A stretch of 64,000 nt of DNA from positions 1 to 64,000 of the forward strand of contig JBFXDX010000006.1 in assembly GCA_050180705.1 (NCBI GenBank), in the 5' to 3' direction. Made by a program: the position numbers and the translations under genes. Numbering within the stretch: the stretch's first letter is position 1; each line of letters opens with the position of its first letter. Positions 8,323 to 17,700 of this stretch are shown here, piece by piece. Under the pieces are notes generated by a model. It made no database searches. It worked only from the letters and a program-made list of their open reading frames with translations, and had not been told where the DNA came from. The stretch is from SB25 sp050180705. GTDB taxonomy: Bacteria > Bacteroidota > Bacteroidia > Bacteroidales > Tenuifilaceae.

Positions 8323-8889
8323 TTAGTTTTTCTTATTGTCGAATGATTTTCCAATATTTTCAGCGGTAACAGGTTCTCCTCTCATCTCTAATTTTTGAGC
8401 AGTTGTTAGTGCTGGCGGTATAACTATCCAGAGTATAATGTATACTAGAATACTTGTTCCTACAAAGAAAAATATCGATAGTAAAAAGATAATGCGGAAC
8501 AACGCTGGTTCTACTTTCCAGTAATGTCCCATGCCAGAGCAAACTCCTCCGAGCATTTTGTCGTCTATATCGCGATACATTTTTTTATAGTTATGGTAAG
8601 TCCTGCTTGATTCAGACTGAGGCTTCTCATCACCGAGATCTCCGGGCTTTCCCATGATTTCGATAATTCGATTAATCTCTTCCAAATTAATGATCTGGTT
8701 TTCGATTTTTATGCCAGATTTTAGGTGCTCTGCAATTCTAGCTTCAATATCAGCAATTATCTCTTGCTTGCCTTCTTCGTTTGCAAAGTGTCGATTAAGT
8801 TGCTTTAAGTAATTGTCTAGAACTTGATACGCATCTTCGTCAAGGACAAATATGCTTCCATTTAAATTGACTGAGATTGTCTTTTTCAT
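8323..8889 (-). CDS. Small PspC-domain protein
   Basis: The 188-residue product has the same two-part layout as the start of the downstream large PspC protein: an N-terminal module (MKKTISVNLNGSIFVLDEDA to MGKPGDLGD) and a PspC domain (YRDIDDKMLGGVCSGMGHYW, a membrane helix, IILWIVIPPA). It stops shortly after the shared motif QKLEMRGEPVTAENIG. Start set at MKKTISV (8889). Longer in-frame residues up to 8964 would overlap the -7 promoter box at 8934-8941. It is the first gene of the operon. Confidence 0.87.
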   Translation of the reverse strand: MKKTISVNLNGSIFVLDEDAYQVLDNYLKQLNRHFANEEGKQEIIADIEARIAEHLKSGIKIENQIINLEEINRIIEIMGKPGDLGDEKPQSESSRTYHNYKKMYRDIDDKMLGGVCSGMGHYWKVEPALFRIIFLLSIFFFVGTSILVYIILWIVIPPALTTAQKLEMRGEPVTAENIGKSFDNKKN

Positions 8890-8933
8890 TTTAGAATATT
8901 TTATACTATGCTTAGACAAGTAATTGTGTAATG

Positions 8934-8964
8934 CAAATATATTTTTTATATAACTACTATGCAA
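8934..8964 (-). promoter_or_regulatory. Promoter of the pspC-padR-pspC operon
   Basis: On the minus strand TTG (8964-8962), a 20-base spacer and TATATTTG (8941-8934) match the Bacteroidota consensus. The box lies 45 bases before the start at 8889 and fixes that start. Confidence 0.72.
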
Positions 8965-9066
8965 TGCAAACTACTAAAAAAATCAAATTAATATATTAAA
9001 GTATGTTAGATGTATGGTGCTACACATTTAGTTGTGGAATGATGGCTGCAATAAAAAATCCAATTA

Positions 9067-9098
9067 TTGATACTTTTCGATAGTTTACCTTATATTTA
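9067..9098 (+). promoter_or_regulatory. Probable promoter of the DUF2797 gene
   Basis: TTG (9067-9069), a 21-base spacer and TATATTTA (9091-9098) resemble the consensus, with a mismatch at the last base. The ATG follows 18 bases later. Confidence 0.45.
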
Positions 9099-9116
9099 TG
9101 TTTAAATATTGATAAA

Positions 9117-9926
9117 ATGGCAAAAGGTGTTTTAGCGAAAATGTCTACATTCAATGTTGGCAGCGAGTTTAATGTTGCCCCAGAATATACATTGATACTT
9201 GATGATGAGATTGTTTCGATGAATAATCTCATTGGAAAAAAAATAAAGGTTGAGTTTGATAATGAAATTTATTGTATAAAATGCGGACGAAAGACCAAGA
9301 AGTCTTTTGGACAAGGATTTTGTTATCCTTGCTTTATCAGTGCTCCTGAGGCCGAAGAATGTGTGTTACGACCGGAATTGTGTCGGGCTCACGAGGGTGT
9401 TGCTCGTGACTTGAATTTTGCAAAAGAGAATTGCCTGATTGATCATTTTGTTTACTTAGCATGGTCGGGTGGACTTAAGGTTGGCGTTACTCGTAATCAT
9501 CAAATTCCAACCCGATGGATAGATCAAGGTGCAACCTATGCCATAAAGGTTTGCCGCACGAGCAATCGTTATGAGGCTGGAATAGTTGAGGTTGAACTCA
9601 AAAAGATATTTGGAGATAAAACTCCATGGCAGGCAATGCTTAAGGGTTTCAATGATGACAGTATCAATCTACTTAATGAGAAAAGCAAAGCATTGGAATT
9701 TATTAATGGGAAAGGGCTTTCCTATATGCTCGAAGAAGATAACTTGTATCGGATTTCGTTTCCTGTTGAAACTTATCCATTAAAGGTGAGTTCTGTTAAT
9801 TTGGATAAGGAGCCTGTTGTTGAAGCCGTGTTGGCAGGAATAAAAGGGCAATATCTTATTTTCGATTCAAATAAAGTTTTCAATGTTCGAAATCATTCGG
9901 GTTATAGGGTTAACCTTTTGTTCTGA
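9117..9926 (+). CDS. DUF2797 zinc-ribbon protein
   Basis: The 269-residue protein matches the DUF2797 family pattern. A four-cysteine zinc site (Cys53, Cys56, Cys69, Cys72) surrounds YCIKCGRKTKKSFGQGFCYP. The segment YLAWSGGLKVGVTRNHQIPT followed by RWIDQGATYA resembles the strand-loop core of GIY-YIG-type folds. Family members occur in actinobacteria, gammaproteobacteria and Bacteroidota, and their role is not established. The gene stands alone, convergent with the sensor gene at 9972. Identification of the family is fairly sure; any nuclease activity is speculation. Confidence 0.8.
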   Translation: MAKGVLAKMSTFNVGSEFNVAPEYTLILDDEIVSMNNLIGKKIKVEFDNEIYCIKCGRKTKKSFGQGFCYPCFISAPEAEECVLRPELCRAHEGVARDLNFAKENCLIDHFVYLAWSGGLKVGVTRNHQIPTRWIDQGATYAIKVCRTSNRYEAGIVEVELKKIFGDKTPWQAMLKGFNDDSINLLNEKSKALEFINGKGLSYMLEEDNLYRISFPVETYPLKVSSVNLDKEPVVEAVLAGIKGQYLIFDSNKVFNVRNHSGYRVNLLF

Positions 9927-9945
9927 GTTTTTTTGTATAACAAAG

Positions 9946-9965
9946 AAGCGCTCTTTAGAGCGCTT
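9946..9965. terminator. Hairpin between convergent genes
   Basis: An 8-bp stem (AAGCGCTC / GAGCGCTT class) with loop TTTA lies in the 45-base gap between two convergent stops. T-tracts are weak on both sides. Confidence 0.5.
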
Positions 9966-9971
9966 TGCTAT

Positions 9972-12263
9972 TTAAATATTTGTAATGTCTGTTGCTATTT
10001 TTAGAATCTTGTATACCTCGCCGTGTTGGTCTAAAATTGGAGTATAGGTTTCAAGCAGCGTGAAGTTTTCGTTTCGTGCCTGAAGTATTGTTTTTCTTTT
10101 CTTAATGAAACCTTTAAGTAATTCACCCCAGAATTTATTGTAGTCATCCTTATCGTGATCGCTTATAATTATTCCATCAGTGTGGTGCATACCAATTATT
10201 TCTTCGCGTTTAATTCCCAATAGTTTGATATAACCGTCATTTAGGTTAGTAACAAAGCCATTTATGTCGTACTCCATAACGTACGAGGAAGCATTCAGGG
10301 CGTTTACTAATCCTTCTAATTCAAATGTTTTTCTAGCAGCTTCCTCCTGTGTTGCCTGAAGTTCTTCCATGTTTTGCCTCATTTCTTCTTCCTGGGCAGC
10401 CATCATTTCGGCTTGTTCTCTAGATTTCATGAAAAGTTCTGAGGTAAGTGCGTTTACTTTTACCGAATGTAGAGTTGTTGCAATGCTTTTGGCTAGTTCC
10501 TTAATAAAGCCAACTTGGTGATCCTTGAACTTGCTTAAAGATGCAATTTCAATAACTCCCATAACCTGATCCTCTGTAATAAGCGGTACAAGGAAAAGGA
10601 AGTTGGGATTTGTTTCGCCAAGACCCGAGGTGATCTCGATGTACTGTTGGGGAACCTCAGAGAGCATAATAACATCTCGTTCCGAAGCACAAGCTCCAAT
10701 TAAACCTTCAGAGTAATGATATGATTTATTCAAAAAGCGTTTTCTGTCATAGGCAAATGCCGAAATCATATCGAACGATTTATCGTTGGTTTCTTTATTA
10801 TCGTTTAGTATGAAAATTCCGCCAAGCGATGCGTTGAGATACCATACTAGATTTTTTATGATTTCATCGCATAACAGACTTAGGTTATCATTATTTTGAC
10901 GAAGAATATCACCAAACTTGGCAAGACCTTCGTTAACCCATTTTTTCGTTTCCTCCTCTAACTTGCGCTCTTCCTCTTCTTTTCTTGCATGCTTTAGGTT
11001 ATCGCGCATTTCAATAAGCGATTTTCCTAAAAGATCATCATGGCTTAACAATTCAACCCGAGCATCTAGGTTTCCAGAACCAATTTCGCGGGCAAATTCA
11101 GTTTTTGCATTGATGCCTTTGATTGAATCAGTAAGAGCATCGGCCATAATTGCAATTTCATCATTAGTATTTAACTTAATGCTCATCGATTTGTCGATTT
11201 TCCCTTTGGCCACCTCTTGTAATAGAAGGGTGATCTTTTTAACCGGATTTGTAATCGACCGGGTTACATAGGAGGTTATTGCAATTAGAACTACTAATCC
11301 AATTAAAGCAATTATAATTCCGATATTATAGTTTCGATTGGCTTCAGCCATGATATCGTTAATCGGAACAACTATTCCAATACTCCACGGAGTTTGCGTA
11401 TATCCAATATTGATTGGAGCAAATGAATAGTATACCTTTTCTCCCTTTTGGTTATAGCTTATAAAATTGAATGTTTTTCCTTTCTGTACCTTGTTTAAAA
11501 CGTCAAAATTCTTAACTAAATCGGGATATTTGTCGGTGATTTTGCGTTTGAATACAGCCGTATCGGGGTGTGCAATAAATGTTCCTTCGTACGACATTAA
11601 AAAAGCGTAACTATTTGGATACGGCTTTATTTCTGCCACTAATTGCTGGAATCTAGTTAGAATAAGATCGGCTCCCAAGAGACCAATAAATTTGCCATTT
11701 TCAACAAAAGGAGAAGAGAGAGTTGTCATCATTTGGCCACCCTGTAGTTCAGAAATGTATGGTTCTGCAATAATTTCCTTGGCAACACTTTTCATATGTC
11801 CATATGTTGGAGGGTCGCCGTTTAAACTTCGGGTTTCTTTTTTGGTAGATATTACTCCATTTCGCTTATAAACTATGTAGAAATAGCGTCCATAGGGCTT
11901 ATCCCATTTTGGATCCAGATTGCTCAATTCCCAACTATCCCAATATGCATCAATGTGGGGTGTAGTTTGCATCACCCTGTTGTACATGGGATAAATTAAC
12001 TCTTGCCATTGATTAAATGGTAGTTGGTGATACTCCAAGAATGCATTTGAAAGAGTACGTGTAACCGCAAAATCTTGATTAATCCATCCTTCAATATTTA
12101 GAGCATATTGTTTTGCATAGCTATCCGTTAGTTTTATGGATTGATTATAGGCAATTTGTCGTGCCGAGGAACTGATAAAAAAGAATATTATTGCAAAGAG
12201 TACAATGGCTACACCAAGAATGTACACCAATATTTTTTGTTGAATATTCAGTTTAATCTTCAT
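9972..12263 (-). CDS. Cache-HAMP-GAF-PAS membrane sensor lacking an output domain
   Basis: The 763-residue protein has a membrane helix at about 12-34, a large extracytoplasmic dCache-type domain (about 35-310; GYTQTPWSIGIVVPINDIM near its end), a second helix (about 315-337), a HAMP domain (SITNPVKKITLLLQEVAKGK), a GAF domain (about 450-600), a coiled coil rich in Gln and Glu, and a terminal PAS/PAC domain ending LKIATDITNI. No HisKA/HATPase, GGDEF/EAL, MCP hairpin or HTH follows the PAS, and the frame ends normally. It therefore needs a partner to pass on its signal. It is divergent from a histidine kinase across a 171-base gap, which makes that kinase a candidate partner by inference. Confidence 0.88.
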   Translation of the reverse strand: MKIKLNIQQKILVYILGVAIVLFAIIFFFISSSARQIAYNQSIKLTDSYAKQYALNIEGWINQDFAVTRTLSNAFLEYHQLPFNQWQELIYPMYNRVMQTTPHIDAYWDSWELSNLDPKWDKPYGRYFYIVYKRNGVISTKKETRSLNGDPPTYGHMKSVAKEIIAEPYISELQGGQMMTTLSSPFVENGKFIGLLGADLILTRFQQLVAEIKPYPNSYAFLMSYEGTFIAHPDTAVFKRKITDKYPDLVKNFDVLNKVQKGKTFNFISYNQKGEKVYYSFAPINIGYTQTPWSIGIVVPINDIMAEANRNYNIGIIIALIGLVVLIAITSYVTRSITNPVKKITLLLQEVAKGKIDKSMSIKLNTNDEIAIMADALTDSIKGINAKTEFAREIGSGNLDARVELLSHDDLLGKSLIEMRDNLKHARKEEEERKLEEETKKWVNEGLAKFGDILRQNNDNLSLLCDEIIKNLVWYLNASLGGIFILNDNKETNDKSFDMISAFAYDRKRFLNKSYHYSEGLIGACASERDVIMLSEVPQQYIEITSGLGETNPNFLFLVPLITEDQVMGVIEIASLSKFKDHQVGFIKELAKSIATTLHSVKVNALTSELFMKSREQAEMMAAQEEEMRQNMEELQATQEEAARKTFELEGLVNALNASSYVMEYDINGFVTNLNDGYIKLLGIKREEIIGMHHTDGIIISDHDKDDYNKFWGELLKGFIKKRKTILQARNENFTLLETYTPILDQHGEVYKILKIATDITNI

Positions 12264-12402
12264 AACCGAGGGTCTAATTTGGTGGATTATTCAAGTCATA
12301 AACTTAAGAAAAAACAAGAAATAAAAGTATCTAAATATCAACTTTGTAAAAAAATGCACAAAAAAAGATTGATCGCTAGTCTTTAGTTGATTTATAACAT
12401 TG

Positions 12403-12410
12403 TATATTTG
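12403..12410 (+). promoter_or_regulatory. -7 promoter box of the kinase-glycosyltransferase operon
   Basis: TATATTTG fits TAnnTTTG and lies 24 bases before the ATG at 12435. It sits inside the longer reading frame that begins at a TTG at 12387, so that longer start is unlikely. Confidence 0.6.
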
Positions 12411-12434
12411 AGCAAATTGAATAAAGCCTTTATT

Positions 12435-13643
12435 ATGCTAGGTAGAAATAGTGATGAGATTGACCAGCGGGTCGAGATTTTAAAGTCTATTATACTTTTC
12501 AGGGAGGTCGAGCGGACTGTCTTAGTAAAAATGGCCAAAGAACTTTCGGTCAGAAAACTCAACAAAGAAGAGGTTCTTTTTAATAATGGAGATCACGATT
12601 ATGCTCTTTATATTGTAGTTAGCGGAATGGTAAAAGCCCATGTGGGAGACCATATATATGCGAACTTTTCTTCATCACAGTATTTCGGGGAATATTCCTT
12701 ACTTGATTCCTCTGCTCGTTCTACTACCGTTACAGCTATAGAAGATACTCAACTTTTACGTTTAGATCAAAGCGCCTTTTTTAAATTTCTCGATACTATT
12801 CCAACGCTATCTCGAGCAATGCTTCGAGGCTTAGTTTGGCGTTTGCGCGATTACAATATTTTAGAGGCAACGCTCACTGAACAAAATATTGAGATTCAAA
12901 AGCAAAAAGAGGAACTCGAAATTCAGCAGAATGAATTGGAGTCGCTAAACCAAACTAAAGATAAATTTTTTGCAATAATTGCTCACGATCTTCGTAATCC
13001 GTTTAGTACAGTTCTGAATCTTTCCGAGTTGCTTGCTCGAGAGTTTGATAGTTTCGAGCCCGATAAAATGCAATTGTTCATAGAGCAAATTTATAAGTAT
13101 TCGAACAATACCTTTAATCTTCTTGAAAACCTTTTACAATGGTCATTGCTTCAAACCGGAAGAACTGTTCTCAAGGCTAAAAATGGAAATATAGCAGACC
13201 TAATCAACGAAAATATAGAACTCTTGCGGGGAAATGCTGTTCAGAAGAAAATTGAACTTAAGTGGGTTAATCCAGTTGATTGTTTTGCCTTTTTCGATTA
13301 CAACATGATAACAACTGTAATTCGAAACCTAATAACTAATGCCATAAAGTTTACGCCAGAAAATGGCAGCATTCTCGTCGAGGTTTCTGATGTAAATAAT
13401 TTTTATAGAATATCGGTGTGCGATAATGGTGTTGGAGTTTCTGCTGAAGATATTGTTAAACTTTTCAGAATTGATACGAACCCGTCTACAATTGGAACAT
13501 CTCAGGAACGGGGAACTGGGTTAGGCCTAATACTCTGTAAGGAGTTTGTTGAGAAAAATGGAGGAAAAATTGATGTTGAGAGCGAAATTGGTAAAGGTTC
13601 AACATTCTACTTTACTGTACCAAAACTCGAAGGGAAAGAATAA
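12435..13643 (+). CDS. Histidine kinase with N-terminal cyclic-nucleotide-binding domain
   Basis: The 402-residue soluble protein has a CRP-like cNMP-binding domain at about 15-130 (LYIVVSGMVKAHVG, QYFGEYSLLDSSARSTTVTA), without the CRP helix-turn-helix. A coiled coil (about 140-170) follows, then HisKA with His184 in IIAHDLRNPF and a HATPase with the N box NLITNAIKF, the G1 motif DNGVGVS and the G2 motif GTGLGL. There is no transmembrane segment, so it is a cytoplasmic kinase that may respond to a cyclic nucleotide or similar ligand. Its stop overlaps the next start in TAATG, so it is translationally coupled to a glycosyltransferase. Ligand and cognate regulator are unknown. Confidence 0.9.
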   Translation: MLGRNSDEIDQRVEILKSIILFREVERTVLVKMAKELSVRKLNKEEVLFNNGDHDYALYIVVSGMVKAHVGDHIYANFSSSQYFGEYSLLDSSARSTTVTAIEDTQLLRLDQSAFFKFLDTIPTLSRAMLRGLVWRLRDYNILEATLTEQNIEIQKQKEELEIQQNELESLNQTKDKFFAIIAHDLRNPFSTVLNLSELLAREFDSFEPDKMQLFIEQIYKYSNNTFNLLENLLQWSLLQTGRTVLKAKNGNIADLINENIELLRGNAVQKKIELKWVNPVDCFAFFDYNMITTVIRNLITNAIKFTPENGSILVEVSDVNNFYRISVCDNGVGVSAEDIVKLFRIDTNPSTIGTSQERGTGLGLILCKEFVEKNGGKIDVESEIGKGSTFYFTVPKLEGKE

Positions 13644-14758
13644 TGCGCATAGCCATACTTGGAACTAGAGGTATTCCAAATCAATATGGTGGTTTCGAAC
13701 GATTTGCCGAAGTAATTTCGGCTCATTTTGCAGAATTAGGCCATACAGTATATGTTTCATCTCCAAGCATAGATATTTCTGGGGTATTTGACTTACCTAA
13801 TCATGTTAATTTAGTTCGGGTTTATATTCCAAGTTGGATTTCCAGTAATGTTCAAACGCTTTATTATGATTTAAAATCGCTTATTTGGGCATCGAAGAAT
13901 AATATAGATGTAGTTCTTGAATGTGGCTATTCCCATTCAATTTGGCTAATATTTTTTAGGAAAATATTTTGGAGCAAAATAGTAACTAATCCCGATGGAC
14001 TTGAGTTTTCGCGTAAAAAGTGGAATCTCTTTGCAAAGACATTTCTGAGAATTTGCGAAAAATTGGCTATTAAATATTCTGTATCCATTGTTTGCGATAG
14101 TCCCGCTCTTGTTGATTATTATCGGTCTAAATACTCTATAAATCCCAAAGTTATTCCATATGGAGCATTCCCCGTTAGGTCAGTTCCGGACAAATCAATT
14201 TTGAAACAATTTACGGTTCCAGATGATTATTATTTAATGATTTCGCGCTTAACGCCTGAGAATAATATTGAGCCGATTCTAGAGTCTTTTAGCAAAAATG
14301 GATTTTCTTTGGTTGTGGTAGGCGATTTCACGAGCCGTTACGGGCAACTTTGTTTCAATAGATATCGGTTGTACTCGAATATTATTTTTTTAGGGAAGAT
14401 CTATGATCAGAACAAATTAGATACTTTAAGATATTATGCCAAAGCATATATTCATGGGCATAGTGTTGGAGGAACAAACCCATCGTTAGTTGAGGCCATG
14501 GCCTGTAAATGTTTTGTGATTGCCCATGATAATGTTTTCAACAGAACGGTTCTTAATAATGAAGGCATGTATTTCAATAATTCCAATGATTTAAAGATTT
14601 ATTTGGAGAAATATGAAAAAATGGAACTTGCAGAAGTATTACAAGTAAAACAAAAAAATTATCAGAGAATCATTGATGAACATGATTGGATATCTGTTTC
14701 GGAAAAATACTTGGAATTATTTGAAAGATTAAATCTTGTTGTAAAAAAGAGCGTTTAG
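13643..14758 (+). CDS. DUF1972/GT4 glycosyltransferase
   Basis: The 371-residue protein opens with the DUF1972 signature MRIAILGTRGIPNQYGGFER, typical of GT-B glycosyltransferases related to rhamnosyltransferases that act early in surface-polysaccharide assembly. The C-terminal half is GT4-like (DDYYLMISRLTPENNIEPIL, then HSVGGTNPSLVEAMACKC near the nucleotide-sugar site). Sugar and acceptor cannot be predicted. The start overlaps the upstream kinase stop by one base. The stop codon lies inside the stem of a long bidirectional terminator. Confidence 0.9.
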   Translation: MRIAILGTRGIPNQYGGFERFAEVISAHFAELGHTVYVSSPSIDISGVFDLPNHVNLVRVYIPSWISSNVQTLYYDLKSLIWASKNNIDVVLECGYSHSIWLIFFRKIFWSKIVTNPDGLEFSRKKWNLFAKTFLRICEKLAIKYSVSIVCDSPALVDYYRSKYSINPKVIPYGAFPVRSVPDKSILKQFTVPDDYYLMISRLTPENNIEPILESFSKNGFSLVVVGDFTSRYGQLCFNRYRLYSNIIFLGKIYDQNKLDTLRYYAKAYIHGHSVGGTNPSLVEAMACKCFVIAHDNVFNRTVLNNEGMYFNNSNDLKIYLEKYEKMELAEVLQVKQKNYQRIIDEHDWISVSEKYLELFERLNLVVKKSV

Positions 14759-14778
14759 ACATCTAAACGCTCTTTTTT
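14743..14778. terminator. Long bidirectional terminator
   Basis: A near-perfect inverted repeat (arms 14743-14759 and 14762-14778; core AGAGCGTTTAGA) has A-tract and T-tract ends. It serves both convergent genes and includes the glycosyltransferase TAG at 14756-14758. Confidence 0.88.
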
Positions 14779-14794
14779 CATGCTTCTTAGATTA

Positions 14795-17700
14795 TCACTC
14801 TAAAACAATCTTCCTTGTTATCCATTTCTCTTCTTTACCAAAACGTATGAAATAAATTCCTTTTGGCATTTTATCAAGATTAATAGGATCTATTAGTTCA
14901 TTGCTCGATACTTTATCATTTCGCATTAGAACTAATTTTCCTGTTGAGTTATAAATTGAAAGTTGATAATCGCCATCTTTAAGCCCTGTTATGTGTAATT
15001 TAAACTCTCCTGTTGTTGGGTTTGGATAGAGATTAGTAATCCATCCATAATTTGTCGAAATATCATCCCAAAGTTTAACCTTTACAACAGCAGTATCAGT
15101 TGCCGAACATGAGTTGTCATTTGTTACGGTAACCCAGTATGAGAAGATTCCTACACCGGTTACTGCTCCATCAACAACAAGTGTTTGCTGTGTTGAATTG
15201 TCGTTCCATAGATAAGTAGTAAAACCTTCTCCGGCATTAAGGGTTACCGAGGATTGTGTGTCAATTCTGATAGTATCACTAGAAAGATTTATTTCCGGAG
15301 CAGCATTTTCAGTTAAGGTTATGTTGTCTGACGTTGCGCTACATCCACCACCAAATGTTGCTTTTACAAGGTAAACTCCAGCCTCATTGGTGGTGTATTC
15401 AAATAATGTAGCACCGTCAATATCGGTTCCATCCTTATTCCATTGATAAGTTTGTGCTCCTTGAGGATTTGCTTGTAGAACGATGTTAACCTCTTCATTC
15501 GAACACCATGTTAGAGGATCTTTTGTTTCAATAGAAACAGATGGGGATATTGAAGTTATATTGATTTCTGTACTTATTGCTGTACAGCCACTATTTGTTA
15601 CTCTTACACTGTAATTTCCTGTCGAAGTTGCTGTATATGTTTGCAAATTTTCTCCAGATATATCAACTCCATTATGAATCCATTGATAATTCTCGGCGGT
15701 TTCTGTTGATAAATTGATTGAAATAGAAGTTCCTTCACACCATACCGTTGGATCTGTTGTAGTTACAGTCGGCGTCGGTAAATTATTTACGACAATATCC
15801 TTGTCTGCGGAGTTTGAGCATGAGTTTCCATCTGTGTACGTGTATGTGATGGTGTGTATTCCCGCACCAGCGGTTGCTGGGTCGAACTCTGTGATATCTG
15901 TGCCGTTCAATGAGTATGTACCACCTTCAGGTAATCCACCTGTAAGTGTAACTGGTGAGCCATTTACGCAAACCGGTGAGAAGTCGGCAAGCGTAACCCC
16001 TGGTAATGCATTTACGACAATATCCTTGTCCGCAGAGTTTGAGCAAGAGTTTCCATCGGTGTACGTGTACGTGATGGTGTGTGTTCCCGTGCCAGCGGTT
16101 GTTGGGTCGAACTCTGTGATGTCCGTGCCGTTTAATGAGTATGTACCACCCTCAGGTAATCCACCTGTAAGTGTAACTGGTGAGCCATTTACGCAAATCG
16201 GTGCGAAGTTGGCAATGGTAACATCTGGCAGAGCACTCACCACGATATCCTTGTTCGCAGAGTTTGAGCAAGAATTCCCATCGGTGTACGTGTACGTGAT
16301 AGTGTGAGTGCCTACTCCTGCAGAAACAGGATCAAATTCGGTGATATCAACCCCGTTTAGGGAGTATGTTCCTCCGTCAGGAAGACCTCCAGTGAGGGTA
16401 ACTGGCGATGAGTTAACGCAAACAGGTGCAAAATCTGCAAGGGTAACATCTGGCAGTGCATTTACCACGATATCTTTCGATGCGTAGTTTGAACATGAGT
16501 TTCCATCGGTGTACGTGTATGTGATAGTGTGTGTTCCCGCGCCAGCGGTTGCTGGGTCGAACTCTGTGATATCCGTGCCGTTTAATGAGTATGTGCCACC
16601 CTCAGGTAATCCACCTGCAAGTGTAACTGGTGAGCCATTTACGCAAACCGCTGCAAAGTCGACAAGCGTAACCTCTGGTAATGCATTTACGACAATATCC
16701 TTGTCCGCAGAGTTTGAGCAAGAGTTTCCATCGGTGTACGTGTACGTGATGGTGTGTGTTCCTGTGCCATCGGTTGTAGGGTCGAACTCTGTGATGTCCG
16801 TGCCGTTTAATGAGTATGTACCACCCTCAGGTAATCCACCAGTAAGTGTAACTGGTGAACCATTTACGCAAATCGGTGCGAAGTCGGCAATGGTAACATC
16901 TGGCAGCGCATTCACCACTATATCTTTCGAGGCAGAGTTGACGCATGAATTCCCATCGGTGTACGTGTACGTGATAGTGTGAGTGCCTACTCCTGCAGAA
17001 ACAGGATCAAATTCGGTGATATCAACCCCGTTTAGGGAGTATGTTCCTCCGTCAGGAAGACCTCCAGTGAGGGTAACTGGCGATGAGTTAACGCAAACAG
17101 GTGCAAAATCTGCAAGGGTAACATCGGGCAGTGCATTTACCACGATATCTTTCGATGCGTAGTTTGTACATGAATTTCCATCGGTGTAGGTGTAGGTGAT
17201 GGTTTGTGTACCTGTGCCAGCGGTAGTTGGATCGAAAGTTGTTCCAGTCACTCCTGTTCCTGAGTATGTTCCTCCAGCAGGTAGCCCTCCGTCAAGGGTT
17301 ATTGGCGAAGCATCAACGCATATAGGTGCTAGATCTGCTAGGGTAACATCCGGTAATGCGTTTACCACTATATCCTTAGATGCAGAGTTGGTGCAGGTGT
17401 TTCCGTCGGTGTAGGTGTATGTGATGGCTTGTATACCAACGCCAGCGGCCGTAGGGTCAAAGGTTGTTCCTGTTACTCCTTTTCCAGAATAAGTACCGCC
17501 ACTAGGTAGACCTCCATCAAGGGTTATTGGCGAAGCATCAACGCAAATAGGAGATAAATCGGATAAAGAAACCGTTGGAAGAGGATTTTCGATAATTTCT
17601 ATATCATCACTTATGGCCCAACATCCATCTTTAATTACAAATACCGAGTAAAGTCCAGGTTGTGTTGCTGTGTACGAATTTAATAATGCACCTGAAATAT

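Noticed and set aside
12387..12434. Longer start (TTG at 12387) of the cNMP-binding kinase
   Set aside because: It contains the -7 box at 12403-12410; the ATG at 12435 fits the domain start.
12435..13643. Reading this gene as a CRP/FNR transcription factor
   Set aside because: The cNMP-binding domain is followed by HisKA and HATPase motifs, not a helix-turn-helix.
15782..17581. Possible CRISPR-like array because of regular repeats
   Set aside because: The period is 225 bp with no spacers, is in frame, and encodes a protein domain.
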